Shown here in pieces: positions 43,104 through 51,785 of a DNA stretch of 64,000 bases (positions are counted from its first letter, which is position 1; every line of letters starts with the position of its first letter). Source of the stretch: Ruminococcus sp. (GTDB lineage: Bacteria > Bacillota > Clostridia > Oscillospirales > Ruminococcaceae); NCBI RefSeq assembly GCF_017549005.1, contig NZ_JAFYYT010000037.1, positions 1 through 64,000 on the forward strand. The letters run 5' to 3'. Position numbers and translations under genes: made by a program. The notes under the pieces are model-generated. The model did not search any database. It was not told the DNA's origin and was given only the letters and a program-made list of their open reading frames with translations.

Positions 43104-43115
43104 AAGGAGCTTGTC

Positions 43116-43646
43116 ATGACTACTTCGAGGATCATCTCTATTGTGATACTGTGTGCGGTAGGCGCGGTATTCGTTTTCGGTATCATCGGCTTTTTCATAT
43201 TCAGAAGCCGCGTAAGCACGAAAAAAACTGCCATAAAAATCAAAAGGCAGCTCAAAAAGAACGCTGCATGGTGGGCTTGCTGCTGGGCGGCATGGCTCGT
43301 CATCGGCTTCCTCTACTGGAACAGTGCAAGAATAGCCCACGATACGGAAAGAGTAACTAATTTCGCTCTGCTTTTTGCGGCAGGCATACTCATTACGATA
43401 CTGCTCCTGCTGGACTATACCATAGGGAAATATGCGTACATCACCTCTCAGAGGGTGTATTTCCCCGATAATTTCGGCTTTGCCCGTCAGAAAAAGAAGA
43501 TAATGTACAGACTCACAGGCGACAGACTCAAGCTGTGGTTCGGAAACGCCCTCATGCCAAAGGAGTTTGAAGTCGTGGAAAAGAATGAGGAGCTGAAAAA
43601 GCTCCTGAAAGACTACTACAAGATAAACAAGGTCTCAAAGGATTAA
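43116..43646 (+). CDS. Membrane protein of the rib operon, function unknown
   Basis: The 176-residue protein has three membrane helices (about 5-30, 48-68, 82-102) and a basic soluble tail (YAYITSQRVYFPDNFGF and LWFGNALMPKEFEVV). It is read 12 nt after the preceding membrane gene with AAAGGAG, and 18 nt before ribH. The layout matches the neighbour, which suggests distant paralogues or a two-part complex. No named family is recognised. Confidence 0.65.
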   Translation: MTTSRIISIVILCAVGAVFVFGIIGFFIFRSRVSTKKTAIKIKRQLKKNAAWWACCWAAWLVIGFLYWNSARIAHDTERVTNFALLFAAGILITILLLLDYTIGKYAYITSQRVYFPDNFGFARQKKKIMYRLTGDRLKLWFGNALMPKEFEVVEKNEELKKLLKDYYKINKVSKD

Positions 43647-43664
43647 CGAAAGGAAGTAATTATT

Positions 43665-44132
43665 ATGAAAACTTATGAAGGAAAGCTTGTCTCAAAGGAC
43701 ATAAGAGTAGGCATAGTTGTAGCCCGTTTCAACGAGTTCATCACCTCAAAGCTCCTCGGAGGCGCAGTTGACACTCTCAAGCGCCACGACGTAAGCGAGG
43801 GAGCTATCGACATAGCATGGGTACCAGGAGCGTTCGAAATACCGCTCATTGCTTCAAAAATGGCAAATTCAGGCAAGTATGACGCTGTTATCTGTCTCGG
43901 CGCTATAATCAGGGGCAGCACCTCCCACTACGACCTCGTCTGCAATGAAGCCGCAAAGGGTATTGCACAGGTTTCTCTCCAGACAGGCATACCTGTTATG
44001 TTCGGAGTTATCACCACTGAGAATATCGAACAGGCCATCGAGCGTGCAGGCTCAAAGGCAGGCAACAAGGGCAGCGAATGCGCCGAGGGTGCGATCGAGA
44101 TGATAAACCTCATCAGAGAGATCGAGGCATAA
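43665..44132 (+). CDS. ribH: Lumazine synthase (beta subunit)
   Basis: The 155-residue protein has [20 protein letters not shown], the substrate site [27 protein letters not shown] with catalytic His, and [11 protein letters not shown]. It joins the pyrimidine and dihydroxybutanone phosphate into dimethylribityl-lumazine. Its stop shares one base with the ATG of the HAD gene (TAATG), so the phosphatase should be translated by the same ribosomes. Confidence 0.97.
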   Translation: MKTYEGKLVSKDIRVGIVVARFNEFITSKLLGGAVDTLKRHDVSEGAIDIAWVPGAFEIPLIASKMANSGKYDAVICLGAIIRGSTSHYDLVCNEAAKGIAQVSLQTGIPVMFGVITTENIEQAIERAGSKAGNKGSECAEGAIEMINLIREIEA

Positions 44133-44788
44133 TGACAAATCTTATATTCGACTACGACGGAACTGTCCACAACTCCATGCTGACCTATGCTCCTGCATTC
44201 CGCGATACCATGAAATGGCTCTCGGACAACGGCTATATTGCCGAAAAGGAGTATACCGACGCTGAAATAAGCTGCTGGCTGGGCTTCAACTCCACAGATA
44301 TGTGGAATAATTTTCACCCCGAGCTCGCCCCTGAGATACGCGAAAAAGCCCGTCTTATGCTGGGAAAGGATATGGCGGAGCGCGTTGACCGCGGCGAGGG
44401 AGCCCTTTACGACGGAGCTGAGGAAGTGCTTTCGGAGCTGAAAAAAAGCGGCTATACTCTCATTTTCCTGAGTAACTGCCGCTTTCATTATCTTGAGCGC
44501 CATAAGCGCGTTTTCGGTCTCGACCGTTATTTCGATCATTTCTACTGCTGCGAAGCCTTTGATTTTATCCCCAAATATGAGATATTCCGCAAAATAGCGC
44601 CGAATCACAAGGGAAGCTTCACAGTTGTCGGCGACCGTTTTCACGATATCGAGACCGCAGTCCGAAACGGACTTACGTCCATAGGCTGCGCCTACGGCTT
44701 CGGCTCGCGTGAGGAGCTCTCACAGGCCGACATCATCGTTGACAGCATAAAAGACATACCTGACGCCGTAAAACATCTTGCTGACTGA
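44132..44788 (+). CDS. HAD-family phosphatase coupled to ribH
   Basis: The 218-residue HAD hydrolase has motif I DYDGTVHNS, a helical cap, motif II FLSNC, the motif III lysine in PKYEIFRK and motif IV VVGDRFHDIETA. Such enzymes remove phosphate from small molecules. Its start overlaps the ribH stop. The step it would fill, dephosphorylation of aminoribitylamino-uracil phosphate, is done by HAD enzymes in other bacteria and is encoded by no other gene of this operon. The assignment is inference from position; phosphoglycolate-type activity remains possible. Confidence 0.82.
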   Translation: MTNLIFDYDGTVHNSMLTYAPAFRDTMKWLSDNGYIAEKEYTDAEISCWLGFNSTDMWNNFHPELAPEIREKARLMLGKDMAERVDRGEGALYDGAEEVLSELKKSGYTLIFLSNCRFHYLERHKRVFGLDRYFDHFYCCEAFDFIPKYEIFRKIAPNHKGSFTVVGDRFHDIETAVRNGLTSIGCAYGFGSREELSQADIIVDSIKDIPDAVKHLAD

Positions 44789-44803
44789 AAGGAAGTGCTG
44801 AAA

Positions 44804-46450
44804 ATGACATTTCTCCGCTGTGTCTCCGCAGTTATGGCTGCTGCCGTGACTATTTCATGCTGTTCCTGCGCGGCTATGAACGATTCTCCGCCGCGTATCT
44901 CACGCTACAGGGACAGGGAAAGAGAATACAGTATAGGTCAGTCCGTAGCCGACGAAAACTATGAAGAAGCTGACGAGTCAGACGAGGAAATGCTTGATTC
45001 CGTACAGCTCGTTGTCAAACACTTCACAGAACAACTTGAAAAGCCACAGAACGAGGACAGGATACAGGAAAATACCGAACACCTGCTCGATATGCTTGAC
45101 GGGATTTACGAAAGCCGAACTTTCGCCTCTGTGGACTTCTACAGCGACTATCAGAACGACGAAGCGATGGCTGCATATCAGAGCTCGGAGCACATTTATT
45201 CCGTTGCTGAGGATCTCATTTCCTACGCCTTTTACTGCGGAATGCAGAGTCAGTACAGTGAACTGTTCACAAACATAATTCCGCCCGAAATGGCGGAGCT
45301 TTACAGCGACGGCACGTATGATCTCGAAACTGCCCGTGCAGAAGCTGAGGCAGCTTATTACGACTCCTCAGAGGACAGGAACAGATACTATGAAGTGATC
45401 TCTGATGATACTCTTTCAGACGACGCAAAAGATCTTGAATGTGCTGAAATACTGATCGATATGCTTTCGGACGAAACTCCCGAGTCATTCTACGAGAGCT
45501 ACTACAGGGACTACTCAGGCGAGGATATCCTTGCCCTTAAAGATACCGTACTCAGCGAGGTCATACCTGCGTATTACGCCATTGAAGAGGCCTGGCATAA
45601 GACCGCTCCTTCCGGCCAGTACGAAAATGATATGCTCAGTGAAGCTCCCTTTGATGTAATACGGACCTATGCAAAGGAACTCTCCCCCGATATCAGCAGA
45701 AGCGCAGACCGTCTCATAGACGAGGAGCTGTTCAGTATAAGCAACAATCCCGACGCTTTCAACATAGCCTTTACCGACGATCTTCCCACGCAGAACAGCG
45801 CTTACATTTTCATCGGTGAAAAGTCAAGGGACAATGTCCTTATGACCGCCGTCCATGAGTTCGGACACTTTCACGCTTCATTCTACGACGATACTCACGC
45901 CTATCTCATGAAAAACAACTATGATATCGCAGAAGTACAGTCCCACGGCATGGAAATACTGTTCACCAGTTTTTTCGACGATATATACGGCAGTGACGGC
46001 GACCGCAACAGGCTGAAAACTCTTGCGGATATGTGCTACTACATATTCAGCGCCTTTTATATAGGCTCATTTGAGTACGAGCTTGTCTCCCGTATAGACG
46101 ATATTACACCCGAAGAAGTCGTCAGGCTGTATGAGAACTCCTTCAGCGACTACAACATCGGCTATCGTCTCAGCGATATCTCTCACCTTTACGAGTGCCC
46201 GGGATACTACATAAGCTATGCGACCTCAGGTCTTGCAAGCCTTCAGCTTTTCTTTGATATGAGGAACGACATGGACAAAGCTCTTGAAAAATACAAAAAA
46301 ATTGCGAAAATATCCTGTTATTCAGGAGAATATACCTTCCGTCAGGCGCTTGCGGAATGCGGCTTTGAGGACGTTCTAAGCAAAGGGTACATAACAGGAA
46401 TATCACGGAAAATGAGAGAATATGCCGCTGAAATAACAGCTCAGACATAA
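44804..46450 (+). CDS. Lipoprotein with M3-like zinc peptidase signature
   Basis: The protein has about 548 residues. It has a Cys-rich lipobox region (ISCCSC), a strongly acidic helical N-terminal part, and HEFGHFHASF near residue 345, which holds the HExxH zinc site. A downstream Glu in VQSHGMEILF could be the third ligand. The pattern fits the oligoendopeptidase/M3 clan in a divergent form. It should act outside the membrane. ATG 44804 is used because AGGAAG is too close to GTG 44795. It lies 15 nt after the HAD gene and ends the rib transcript at a terminator. Confidence 0.72.
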   Translation: MTFLRCVSAVMAAAVTISCCSCAAMNDSPPRISRYRDREREYSIGQSVADENYEEADESDEEMLDSVQLVVKHFTEQLEKPQNEDRIQENTEHLLDMLDGIYESRTFASVDFYSDYQNDEAMAAYQSSEHIYSVAEDLISYAFYCGMQSQYSELFTNIIPPEMAELYSDGTYDLETARAEAEAAYYDSSEDRNRYYEVISDDTLSDDAKDLECAEILIDMLSDETPESFYESYYRDYSGEDILALKDTVLSEVIPAYYAIEEAWHKTAPSGQYENDMLSEAPFDVIRTYAKELSPDISRSADRLIDEELFSISNNPDAFNIAFTDDLPTQNSAYIFIGEKSRDNVLMTAVHEFGHFHASFYDDTHAYLMKNNYDIAEVQSHGMEILFTSFFDDIYGSDGDRNRLKTLADMCYYIFSAFYIGSFEYELVSRIDDITPEEVVRLYENSFSDYNIGYRLSDISHLYECPGYYISYATSGLASLQLFFDMRNDMDKALEKYKKIAKISCYSGEYTFRQALAECGFEDVLSKGYITGISRKMREYAAEITAQT

Positions 46451-46477
46451 AAAAGGAATGCAAACGCATTCCTTTTT
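46449..46477. terminator. Bidirectional terminator between rib operon and ABC exporter
   Basis: GGAATGC and GCATTCC around AAAC, with A-runs before and T-runs after. Confidence 0.85.
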
Positions 46478-46484
46478 CTTTGTT

Positions 46485-49400
46485 TTATTCAGTTCTGAGT
46501 GCCACCACAGGGTCTTTCCGTGCTGCAACTCCTGCAGGTATAAGTCCTGCTATGAGAGTGAGCACCATACTTATGATGACCAGTACAACAGCTCCTGCAA
46601 ACGGAACGTGTGCGCGCAGATTATCCAGCGACGTAACACTGTGTATAATTGCGTTTATAGGTATCGTAAGAAGCACTGAAACGCCTATACCGATAAGTCC
46701 TGCCGTAAGTCCCACAAGGAGAGTTTCCGCATTGAATACGGTGCGGACGTTCCTCTTTGAAGCGCCGATCGCTCTGAGTATACCGATCTCACGTGTACGC
46801 TCGAGGACTGAGATATACGTGATTATTCCTATCATTATCGACGAAACGACAAGGGAAATTCCCACAAAAGCGATAAGAAGATAGGAAATTCCGCTTATTA
46901 TGCCGGTAATTGACGACATAAGCAGAGCCACGACGTCAGTATAGTGTATAACGTCTGCTTCCTTTGCTCCGTCGTTGTAGCGCTTTATGGCTTCCGCGAT
47001 CTCGTCCTTGTCCTCGAAGCTGCTTGCATAGATACGTACTATTGACGGGTCTGATTCATCGGCAACTCCGAGAAGCTTCAAAACATCATCGTATGTGGAG
47101 TCTGATATCTCCTCGGGAGTATACTTCTCGAAGATGACTCCATAATTTTCAAGGCTTATCTCGGCTGTGTCAAGCATTGCCGCAAGCTCAGCGTTTCCGA
47201 GGGAACCCAGCTGCTCCTGGGACATTTTCGCGTACTGCTCCGCGATCTGCTCTCTTATAGCCTGTTCTGCGTAGCTCTTTATCTCCTCGTCGCTCATCTG
47301 ACCGACAAAGGCAGTTATCTGAGAAGCGTCTACTCCCAGCTCAGCGGAGTACATATCCGTTATCTGAGCGATGAACTGTTCCCTGTCGAAGTCCTTCATA
47401 GCAGCCTCTACCTGTGCGTCTGCCTGCTTCGGGTCGGGCTGAGCTGCCACAAGTCGGAATATATCAGCCTTTGTGTCAGTATCGGCTTTTTTGATGAAAG
47501 CCTTTGCTGTCTCGGCTTTTTCCTGGGGAGTCGGCTCAACATAATCGTCGGTCATGAACTTTTTACCCGAAACTATATCGTTTTCATGGTCGTCCACCTG
47601 AGACCTGACTATTTCGCTGTCATTTGTCTGCTCTATAACGTAGTCCGTGAGAAGGTGCGTATATCCCACATAGCTTTTCAGCATAGGAGCCTTTACTCCC
47701 TCACGCGGACGGATGAATCCGACTATATTTATATCTGTTCCGATATCGTCGGAATTGAAGAGATATTCAAGTCCCGTCTGAGTAGCTGTGAGGTCGTTGA
47801 AGCCTTTTCCAGCAAGATCTTTCTGATAGTACTCGCACGGAAGTATCATCTTGAACTTCTTGTCTGTTATCTCGTCAATGCTCCACTCGACCTGACCGTA
47901 ATCGGTTATCTCCTGATTGCTCATGACAGCCTTCAGCTTTTCGTTGAAGCCCTCCTGATCCTTGAGACCGAGAGCATAAACGATGATATCGGGAAGCTCA
48001 TTGTTTCGCGTAAGAACTACAACTGCTTCATTGTAGCTTTCAGGCCAGCTGCCGTTTACGAGCTCATACTGTTCCTTTACGATATCGTTTACAGGCTCGC
48101 CGTTCTCACCGGGAAGGAGCTGCTCCATAACGTTAAGGCCGAAAGCCTGCATTTCCATGCCGGCCATAGGATTGTTCATGGTAGCGGTCATTATATCGGA
48201 CTCGCCCATTCCCATAGCCTTGCCGTACATATCCATGAAGTCGACCTTTATGATATCACCCGAAGGAGACTTTGTGAATACAGGCATTTTAAGGTCATAA
48301 CCGTAGCTGACTGCATTGGATTTATCCTTTATGACGCTGTCATTGTCAAGGAATGTCTTGAAATCCTTCATATTGTTTATCTGCTTTGCGGAAGCGTTGA
48401 AGGAATTGAACATATCATAGACCTGAGTATTTGCGTATACCGTATCGTCCCTGAACTCACGGCTGTTATACTCCTCCTGCTTGTTCATAAGGGCTTCTAT
48501 CATGCCCGATGTATCCGTATTCTCACGCATTATCTCCAGCGGATATGAGGAAAGGGTCTCCTCCTGTATACTGTCGATAAGCTCGTTGATACCCGTTGAA
48601 AGGGCGAGTATCAGCGCAATGCCTATGATACCTATAGAGCCTGCAAAAGCCGTAAGAATAGTCCTTCCCTTCTTGGTAAGGAGGTTATTGAGAGAAAGCG
48701 ATACCGCCGTACCGAAGGACATTGATACGCGCTTTTTCTTTTTCGGAGCTTTTTCCTTTGACTTTACAGCCTTATCCTTCTTCTTTTTTTCATTTCCGGA
48801 CTTTCCGCCGCTGTAGGGAGCACTGTCCCCGGTTATCTTACCGTCCTTTATCTTTACGATACGTGTTGCGTACTTATCAGCAAGCTCCGGATTATGAGTT
48901 ACCATAATTACCAGTCTGTCGCTTGCTATCTCCTTGAGGAGCTCCATTACCTGTAGTGAGGTCTCTGAGTCGAGAGCTCCCGTAGGCTCGTCGGCAAGAA
49001 GTATATCAGGATCGTTTATAAGAGCACGGGCAATAGCCACACGCTGCATCTGTCCGCCCGACATCTGATTGGGCTTTTTGTGGAGCTGATCTCCCAGTCC
49101 CACCTTTTCGAGAGCTTCCTTTGCGCGTTTGCGGCGCTCGGACTTTGATATGCCTGAAATGGTCAGTGCGAGCTCAACATTTGAGAGCACTGTCTGATGA
49201 GGTATAAGGTTATAGCTCTGAAAAATGAATCCTATGGAGTGATTTCTGTAGGCGTCCCAGTCCCTGTCCTTGTACTCCTTCGTGGAAACGCCGTTGATTA
49301 TCAGGTCGCCCGAGGTATAGTGGTCGAGTCCGCCGATAATATTCAGGAGGGTGGTCTTTCCGCAGCCTGAATGTCCGAGAACGGCAACAAATTCGCTTTC

Positions 49401-49487
49401 ACGGAAGGTTAGGCTCACTCCGCGCAAGGCAGCGACGGTATTCTCGCCGCTTCCATACTCTTTTACGATCTCTTTCAGTTGAAGCAT
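46485..49487 (-). CDS. MacB-like ABC exporter, ATPase fused to FtsX-type permease
   Basis: The protein has 1000 residues. The ATPase is at 1-230 ([45 protein letters not shown]). A Lys-rich linker is followed by a first membrane helix near 300. A large outer domain of about 500 residues is rich in Asp, Glu and Gln, and the three-helix FtsX domain ends the protein ([20 protein letters not shown]). MacB-type pumps act on peptides, lipoproteins or antibiotics by moving the outer domain. ATG 49487 starts [12 protein letters not shown]. It stands alone, with no partner histidine kinase or membrane-fusion protein. Confidence 0.9.
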   Translation of the reverse strand: MLQLKEIVKEYGSGENTVAALRGVSLTFRESEFVAVLGHSGCGKTTLLNIIGGLDHYTSGDLIINGVSTKEYKDRDWDAYRNHSIGFIFQSYNLIPHQTVLSNVELALTISGISKSERRKRAKEALEKVGLGDQLHKKPNQMSGGQMQRVAIARALINDPDILLADEPTGALDSETSLQVMELLKEIASDRLVIMVTHNPELADKYATRIVKIKDGKITGDSAPYSGGKSGNEKKKKDKAVKSKEKAPKKKKRVSMSFGTAVSLSLNNLLTKKGRTILTAFAGSIGIIGIALILALSTGINELIDSIQEETLSSYPLEIMRENTDTSGMIEALMNKQEEYNSREFRDDTVYANTQVYDMFNSFNASAKQINNMKDFKTFLDNDSVIKDKSNAVSYGYDLKMPVFTKSPSGDIIKVDFMDMYGKAMGMGESDIMTATMNNPMAGMEMQAFGLNVMEQLLPGENGEPVNDIVKEQYELVNGSWPESYNEAVVVLTRNNELPDIIVYALGLKDQEGFNEKLKAVMSNQEITDYGQVEWSIDEITDKKFKMILPCEYYQKDLAGKGFNDLTATQTGLEYLFNSDDIGTDINIVGFIRPREGVKAPMLKSYVGYTHLLTDYVIEQTNDSEIVRSQVDDHENDIVSGKKFMTDDYVEPTPQEKAETAKAFIKKADTDTKADIFRLVAAQPDPKQADAQVEAAMKDFDREQFIAQITDMYSAELGVDASQITAFVGQMSDEEIKSYAEQAIREQIAEQYAKMSQEQLGSLGNAELAAMLDTAEISLENYGVIFEKYTPEEISDSTYDDVLKLLGVADESDPSIVRIYASSFEDKDEIAEAIKRYNDGAKEADVIHYTDVVALLMSSITGIISGISYLLIAFVGISLVVSSIMIGIITYISVLERTREIGILRAIGASKRNVRTVFNAETLLVGLTAGLIGIGVSVLLTIPINAIIHSVTSLDNLRAHVPFAGAVVLVIISMVLTLIAGLIPAGVAARKDPVVALRTE

Positions 49488-49631
49488 ATTATCCCCTGCT
49501 TTCTTTAAAAATTTAACCCTATCATGTTGCTTGTGATTAAATGTCACACAATATATTATAGCACTTTGACGAATAATTGTCAATCAGCTTTGTAGTTAAT
49601 TAACAAGGTCTTAACGTATTTTTCACAAATG

Positions 49632-49659
49632 AAAAGGGCGCTGTTTGTAAACAACGCCC
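49632..49659 (-). terminator. Terminator of prs
   Basis: GGGCG and CGCCC with inner TGTT/AACA; on the minus strand CTTTTCATTT follows. Confidence 0.75.
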
Positions 49660-49671
49660 AATTAAAATTTA

Positions 49672-50817
49672 TTACTTCATGCCGTACTTTATGAGAAGAT
49701 TTTCGATCTTTGTATGAGGATCGATGATCTTGCTGATAGACACATCATGATTGATAGCTTCAATGAAATATGCGATATATTTTGATACATCGACCTCATG
49801 GAACCACGGTCTGCTGAGCAGCTCGGGAGTTCTGTATGTGAGGTTGGTACCGAATACGCCGTCGATAGTGCCCTCTTCATAAGCCTTATCGAACTTTTCA
49901 AGGCCATTGGTGAAGATAGCATAAGTAGCGTAAGCGAAGATCCTGCCTGCATTCTTCTTCTTGAGTGCGGAAGCAACGTCCAGCATGGACTCGCCTGATG
50001 AGATGATATCGTCTGCAACGAATATATCCTTGCCCTCAACGGGATTTCCGAGGTATTCGTGAGCTACGATAGGATTTCTGCCGTTTACGATAGTGGAGTA
50101 GTCTCTTCTCTTGTAGAACATACCCATTTCAACGCCGAGAACGGAAGCATAGTACATATTCCTGTTGAGAGCGCCCTCGTCAGGACTTACGACCATAAAC
50201 TTTTCCTTATTGAAGTTGATACCCTTTATATCCTTGAGCATAGCCTTGAGTACCTGATAGGTAGGCATTACGTTATCAAAGCCCATAAGCGGTATAGCGT
50301 TCTGGACTCTCGGGTCGTGAGCGTCGAAGGTTACGATATTCGATACGCCCATAGCTTCAAGCTCCTGGAGAGCGCAGGCACAGTCAAGAGACTCACGGTA
50401 GCTTCTTCTGTGCTGACGTCCGCCGTAAAGAGTAGGCATAATGACAGTTATGCGGTGAGCCTTTCCGCTTGCCGCCTGGATTATTCTTTTGAGATCCTGG
50501 AAGTGATCGTCGGGAGACATGGCATTCTGCATTCCGAAATAATCGTACTTAATGCTGTAGTTTCCCACATCAACGATGATAAAAAGGTCCTTGCCGCGAA
50601 TAGTAGACTTGATAAATCCCTTTCCGTCGCCTGAAGAAAATCTTGGACAATCGCTCTCAACGAGGAATGTATCCACATTGATGCCGCCTTTTCCTGCCCA
50701 GTCAACGAGATAATCGTCGATCTTCTTTCCCAGCTCTGTAACGCTGTTCATAGCGATAATGCCGATAGGTGCAACGTTGGAATCACTGCCGAATAAAATT
50801 TCACTTGAAGCTGTCAT
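49672..50817 (-). CDS. prs: Ribose-phosphate pyrophosphokinase
   Basis: The 381-residue protein is longer than the usual 310-320. It keeps the PRPP synthase fold: DVGNYSIKYDYFGMQNAMSP, the segment VIMPTLYGGRQHRR, VVSPDEGALNR and the ribose-phosphate loop DDIISSGESM (classical DDMIDTGGT). It makes PRPP from ribose 5-phosphate and ATP. The first 25 residues are extra, and the ribosome site AAAGGAG is 32 nt from the ATG with a small hairpin between. It is followed by a terminator and preceded by the pyrophosphatase gene. Confidence 0.88.
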   Translation of the reverse strand: MTASSEILFGSDSNVAPIGIIAMNSVTELGKKIDDYLVDWAGKGGINVDTFLVESDCPRFSSGDGKGFIKSTIRGKDLFIIVDVGNYSIKYDYFGMQNAMSPDDHFQDLKRIIQAASGKAHRITVIMPTLYGGRQHRRSYRESLDCACALQELEAMGVSNIVTFDAHDPRVQNAIPLMGFDNVMPTYQVLKAMLKDIKGINFNKEKFMVVSPDEGALNRNMYYASVLGVEMGMFYKRRDYSTIVNGRNPIVAHEYLGNPVEGKDIFVADDIISSGESMLDVASALKKKNAGRIFAYATYAIFTNGLEKFDKAYEEGTIDGVFGTNLTYRTPELLSRPWFHEVDVSKYIAYFIEAINHDVSISKIIDPHTKIENLLIKYGMK

Positions 50818-50888
50818 AACACTGTTTTCGCGCGTAAATACGCACGATACTCCTTTCGCTTTTTAGTCATTTTCGGTCTGATCAGTGC

Positions 50889-51419
50889 TTACTTGCAGAA
50901 ATACTCGATATAGCGGTCAATATCTCCGCTTATGATCTCTTTTGCAATGTCAGCATGGTCGACCTCGTTAACGGCTGTTGTTTTGTTTTCAAGTTCCTTG
51001 TAAACCTTGAAGAAATGTGTCATTTCATCAAAAACGTGCTTCGGGAGCTCCTCGATATCCTTGTACATATTGTAATTCGGATCGTCAAACGGTATTGCGA
51101 TGATCTTCTCATCGTGATGGCCGTTATCGAGCATTCTGATGACTCCGATAGGATAGCATCTCACCAGCGTGAGCGGCATGAGCTGTTCAGAGCAGAGCAC
51201 CAGTACATCAAGGGGGTCATTGTCGTCTGAATAAGTCCTGGGGATAAATCCGTAATTCGCAGGGTAATGAGTGGAAGTATAGAGGATACGGTCCATTTTT
51301 ATAAGACCTGTTTCCTTGTCAAGCTCATACTTGATCTTGCTTCCCTTGCCGATCTCTATCACCGCTATGAAATCATCCGGAGTTATTCTCTTTGGACTGA
51401 TCTTGTGCCAGATATTCAT
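50889..51419 (-). CDS. ppa: Inorganic pyrophosphatase (family I)
   Basis: The 176-residue protein has the active-site loop [11 protein letters not shown] and the conserved YELDKETG and NYGFIPRTY segments of soluble family I enzymes. It splits pyrophosphate to phosphate and drives PRPP-using reactions, fitting the prs gene 72 nt downstream on the same strand. ATG 51419 is preferred to upstream starts because TGGAGGA lies 6 nt before it. Confidence 0.92.
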   Translation of the reverse strand: MNIWHKISPKRITPDDFIAVIEIGKGSKIKYELDKETGLIKMDRILYTSTHYPANYGFIPRTYSDDNDPLDVLVLCSEQLMPLTLVRCYPIGVIRMLDNGHHDEKIIAIPFDDPNYNMYKDIEELPKHVFDEMTHFFKVYKELENKTTAVNEVDHADIAKEIISGDIDRYIEYFCK

Positions 51420-51511
51420 AAATTTCCTCCAAAGCTTATCCGACCGTGCACGTAACACGGGTACAAAAATATTGATAAAGCCATTAAACATGACGTTATC
51501 CCCTACTAATT

Positions 51512-51539
51512 AGTATACCATTTTTTTGAGATTTGTCAA
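51512..51539 (-). promoter_or_regulatory. Promoter of ppa-prs
   Basis: On the minus strand TTGACA and TATACT are 16 bp apart, about 100 bp before the ppa start. Confidence 0.7.
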
Positions 51540-51707
51540 TATACGCCTTCATTTTCAGCAATTATTATAAATTATCCTAAAATCATGAAGATTTTTCGTC
51601 TTTTCGACTTTGCCGTGAAAGTTCGTACATTTAACAATATATCTTAAAAAACAGCCCTTTGTTAATAAAACATGAATATTGCTAATGAATATTATAATAA
51701 AATACTC

Positions 51708-51736
51708 TTGCTTTTTGGATAAAAATATAGTAAAAT
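51708..51736 (+). promoter_or_regulatory. Promoter of the LacI-GGDEF gene
   Basis: TTGCTT and TAAAAT are 17 bp apart. The stretch between this promoter and that of ppa is strongly AT-rich with no other signal seen. Confidence 0.6.
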
Positions 51737-51785
51737 ATATTTGTAAAATTTCGTTCAGGATTATTTGAGGGGGAGGAAATTCTTT

